Assembly: GCA_947489705.1 (NCBI GenBank)
Contig: CANLEQ010000002.1
Location: 237,928 to 301,927 of the forward strand
DNA: 64,000 bases
Direction of reading: 5' to 3'
From: an uncultured Paracoccaceae bacterium
GTDB lineage: Bacteria > Pseudomonadota > Alphaproteobacteria > Rhodobacterales > Rhodobacteraceae
Part shown: positions 62,729-64,000 of the stretch, in pieces
Layout of the letters: each line of letters begins with the position of its first letter
Numbering within the stretch: the stretch's first letter is position 1
Made by a program: the position numbers and the translations under genes
The notes under the pieces: generated by a model
The model's database searches: none
What the model saw: the letters and a program-made list of their open reading frames with translations, nothing else
Told to the model about the DNA's origin: nothing

Positions 62729-63116
62729 ATGCCGGACGTCCGATCCGAAAACGGCCCCGAGTTCATCGAGGCCGTGCGGGACTGGATCGATGCCGTCGGC
62801 GCGAAGACGGCGTTCATTGAACCGGGTAGCCCTTGGGAAAACGGCTACTGCGAGAGCTTCAACTCGAAGCTTCGGGACGAGCTGCTGAACGGAAAGATTT
62901 TCTACTCGCTGGCCGAGGCCCGCGTGATCATCGAGGCGTGGAGGGTTCACTACAATACCGTCAGGCCCCACTCCTCGCTGGGATATCGAGCACCAGCTCC
63001 GGAGGCCATTCACTGGCCGTCCCGAGATGACGGATCACCCCCGCCCCAAACATCTACCTTGGCGCCGAGACCCGGCTGCACTAAGACTGAAACCGGACCA
63101 CCCGATAAGGGCAGGC
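62729..63116 (+). mobile_element. IS3-family transposase remnant (C-terminal part and right end)
   Basis: The frame reads MPDVRSENGPEFIEAV, then FIEPGSPWENGYCESFNSKL, LAEARVIIEAWRVHYNTVRP and HSSLGYRAPAPEAIHWP. The DDE Asp in RSDNGPEF is Glu here, while the final Glu (CESF) is 35 residues later, as expected. The catalytic core N-terminal half is missing. The CCGGACC...GGGCAGG stretch near 63093-63116 looks like the right terminal repeat. Confidence 0.85.
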
Positions 63117-63121
63117 CAGGC

Positions 63122-63510
63122 ATGAGTGTCGGGCCCTCGGAAGCCGAGACCCTTTGGACCGATTTCCTACGCGATCTTGTGCGCCGCGGCTTGTCGGGCA
63201 TGAAGCTCGTGGTCAGCGACGTGCACGAACACATCAAGGCGGCCACCGCGCAGGTTCTGTCGACGACCTGGCAGCGCTGTCGCGTGCATCCAGAGGAATG
63301 CCCGCGCCCATGCCGGCAAGAACAGCCGGCGGGGAGTGTCCGCCTTCATCGCCACCGCCTTCGCCCAGCCGGACCACATTGCGGCCAGTGCCCAATGGCG
63401 GCTCGTGGCCGACCAGATGCGGGGTAAGCTGCCGAAGCCGGCCGACCTCATGGACGGGGCCGAAGAGGATATCCTCGCCTACATGACCTTTCCGCAACAA
63501 CATCCGGCGC
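63122..63510 (+). pseudogene. IS256-family transposase remnant with frameshift
   Basis: The first frame, MSVGPSEAETLWTDFLRDLV to TTWQRCRVH (63289), is followed after an apparent two-base loss by RNARAHAGKNSRRGVSAFI...DQMRGKLPKPADLMDGAEEDI...AYMTFPQQH in a second frame. This is the central part of an IS256 (mutator-type) transposase. Both ends are missing. Confidence 0.8.
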
Positions 63511-63525
63511 ATACCAAAACAGCCG

Positions 63526-63610
63526 TTGGTCCACCCAGATCGGCATCGAGCCGCGCTCGCGCAACGCCGCGTTACAGCCGGACCAGTTCGTCATGCGGTA
63601 GCGGGCGGGG
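63526..63610 (-). pseudogene. IS5-family transposase N-terminal fragment
   Basis: The minus-strand frame reads PARYRMTNWSGCNAALRERG and then SMPIWVDQ, closely similar to the N-terminus of the intact IS5 transposase next to it (PARYRTTNWSSYNASLRKRG). It is cut off at its 5' end by the left end of the neighbouring IS5 copy and at the other end by the IS256 remnant. Confidence 0.75.
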
Positions 63611-64000
63611 GGGGCGTTGTTGCACAAGTCTGACGACGGAGGATTCACTTTGCGAATCCACGCCGTTAGACGCGCCGCATGAGCAAGCCATCTCCCGCCC
63701 GCTATCGCACGACGAACTGGTCCAGCTACAACGCGTCGCTGAGGAAGCGGGGATCGCTGCTGATCTGGGTCGACAAGGACATGACCTGGCTTGCGCCGCG
63801 TGAGGGGCGGCTTGGGCGGCCAGCAGTGTTTTCCGATGTGGCTATCCAGTTCTGCCTGTCGATCAAAGTGCTCTTCAAGCTTCCCTTGCGCCAGACCGCC
63901 GGGATGGTCGCCAGCCTGCTCCATTTGGCGGGGCTGGACTGGCCGGTGCCGGACTTCTCGACGCTATGCCGTCGGCAGAAGACCTTGGCTGTGCAGATCC
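63611..64000 (+). mobile_element. IS5-family insertion sequence, left part
   Basis: The left end starts at about 63611 with GGGGCGTTGTTGCACAAGTC, the type of terminal repeat seen in IS5/IS427-group elements (GAGCGTTGTTGCACAAA-like). It contains the transposase gene and runs off the window, so the right end and any target duplication are not visible. Confidence 0.82.
63679..64000 (+). CDS. IS5-family transposase (partial, runs off window)
   Basis: The 107 visible residues start MSKPSPARYRTTNWSSYNAS and carry LLIWVDKDMTWLAPREGRLG and RQTAGMVASLLHLAGLDWPV, typical of the N-terminal part of IS5 transposases. No frameshift is seen, so this copy may be active. The ATG is 68 bases after the left terminal repeat. 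Confidence 0.88.
   Translation, partial: MSKPSPARYRTTNWSSYNASLRKRGSLLIWVDKDMTWLAPREGRLGRPAVFSDVAIQFCLSIKVLFKLPLRQTAGMVASLLHLAGLDWPVPDFSTLCRRQKTLAVQI

Overview
The window is GC-rich, densely coded chromosomal DNA that looks like a Rhodobacterales (Roseobacter-group) alphaproteobacterium. The pointers are the PetP/PetR regulator pair, the 44-residue aa3-type cytochrome oxidase subunit IV, DUF6173 and DUF3833 proteins, several TRAP and branched-chain ABC transporter genes, and widespread four-base start/stop overlaps. This is inferred from gene content and protein resemblance; no database search was run. No rRNA, tRNA, CRISPR array or prophage was recognised.

Layout: (1) 1-3443 holds the tail of an unknown gene, pheT and a DMT exporter. 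(2) 3453-21011 is a large catabolic island for a sugar acid or polyhydroxy acid. It contains an IlvD/Edd dehydratase, a PhyH-family protein, a LysE exporter, a 2-keto-3-deoxygluconate kinase, two 3-hydroxyisobutyrate-dehydrogenase-type oxidoreductases, a UxaA-type dehydratase, a hydroxypyruvate-isomerase-like protein, an FAH-family hydrolase, a FucDH/DHRS6-like SDR, a 2-hydroxyacid dehydrogenase, a complete TRAP transporter and a GntR/FCD regulator. Four perfect copies of the palindrome TGGTATACCA, and one degenerate copy, sit in front of its transcription units and very probably form the operator set of that GntR protein. (3) 21088-33000 is housekeeping: an ftsE-ftsX-plsC operon, a zinc-ribbon protein, App1-like phosphatase, queG, GST, mtgA, HU, AMP nucleosidase and others. 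(4) 33082-35909 is an ion-transport cluster: a Ktr/Trk-type K+ system followed by a bacterial voltage-gated Na+ channel. (5) 35914-45914 carries dxs-ispA-xseB-HDAC, petR-petP, ilvE, mobA with an unusual partner, and azlCD. (6) 45919-50077 carries a predicted permuted-papain-like lipoprotein, the oxidase subunit IV, DUF6173, a caspase-fold protein without its catalytic dyad, and a PaaK-like ligase. (7) 50077-57859 is a branched-chain-type ABC operon bracketed by two acyl-CoA ligases and containing a small unknown gene. (8) 57977-61010 carries a DUF481 outer-membrane protein, a histidine phosphatase and a saccharopine-dehydrogenase-like gene. (9) 61029-64000 is a decay zone: an FAD-oxidoreductase / DUF1365 / (missing gene) / DUF3833 / SDR operon reduced to fragments, next to remnants of IS3, IS256 and IS5 elements, with a fresh-looking IS5 copy running off the window.

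The most promising system is the sugar-acid island. Its parts suggest two routes after TRAP uptake. One is dehydration and phosphorylation (UxaA-type dehydratase, KdgK). The other is a non-phosphorylated route (IlvD/Edd dehydratase, FucDH-like SDR, FAH hydrolase) giving pyruvate plus a hydroxy acid. The LtnD- and OtnI-like enzymes of tetronate metabolism are present, but their usual partners OtnK and OtnC are absent. The combination matches no single textbook pathway, and the substrate is open.
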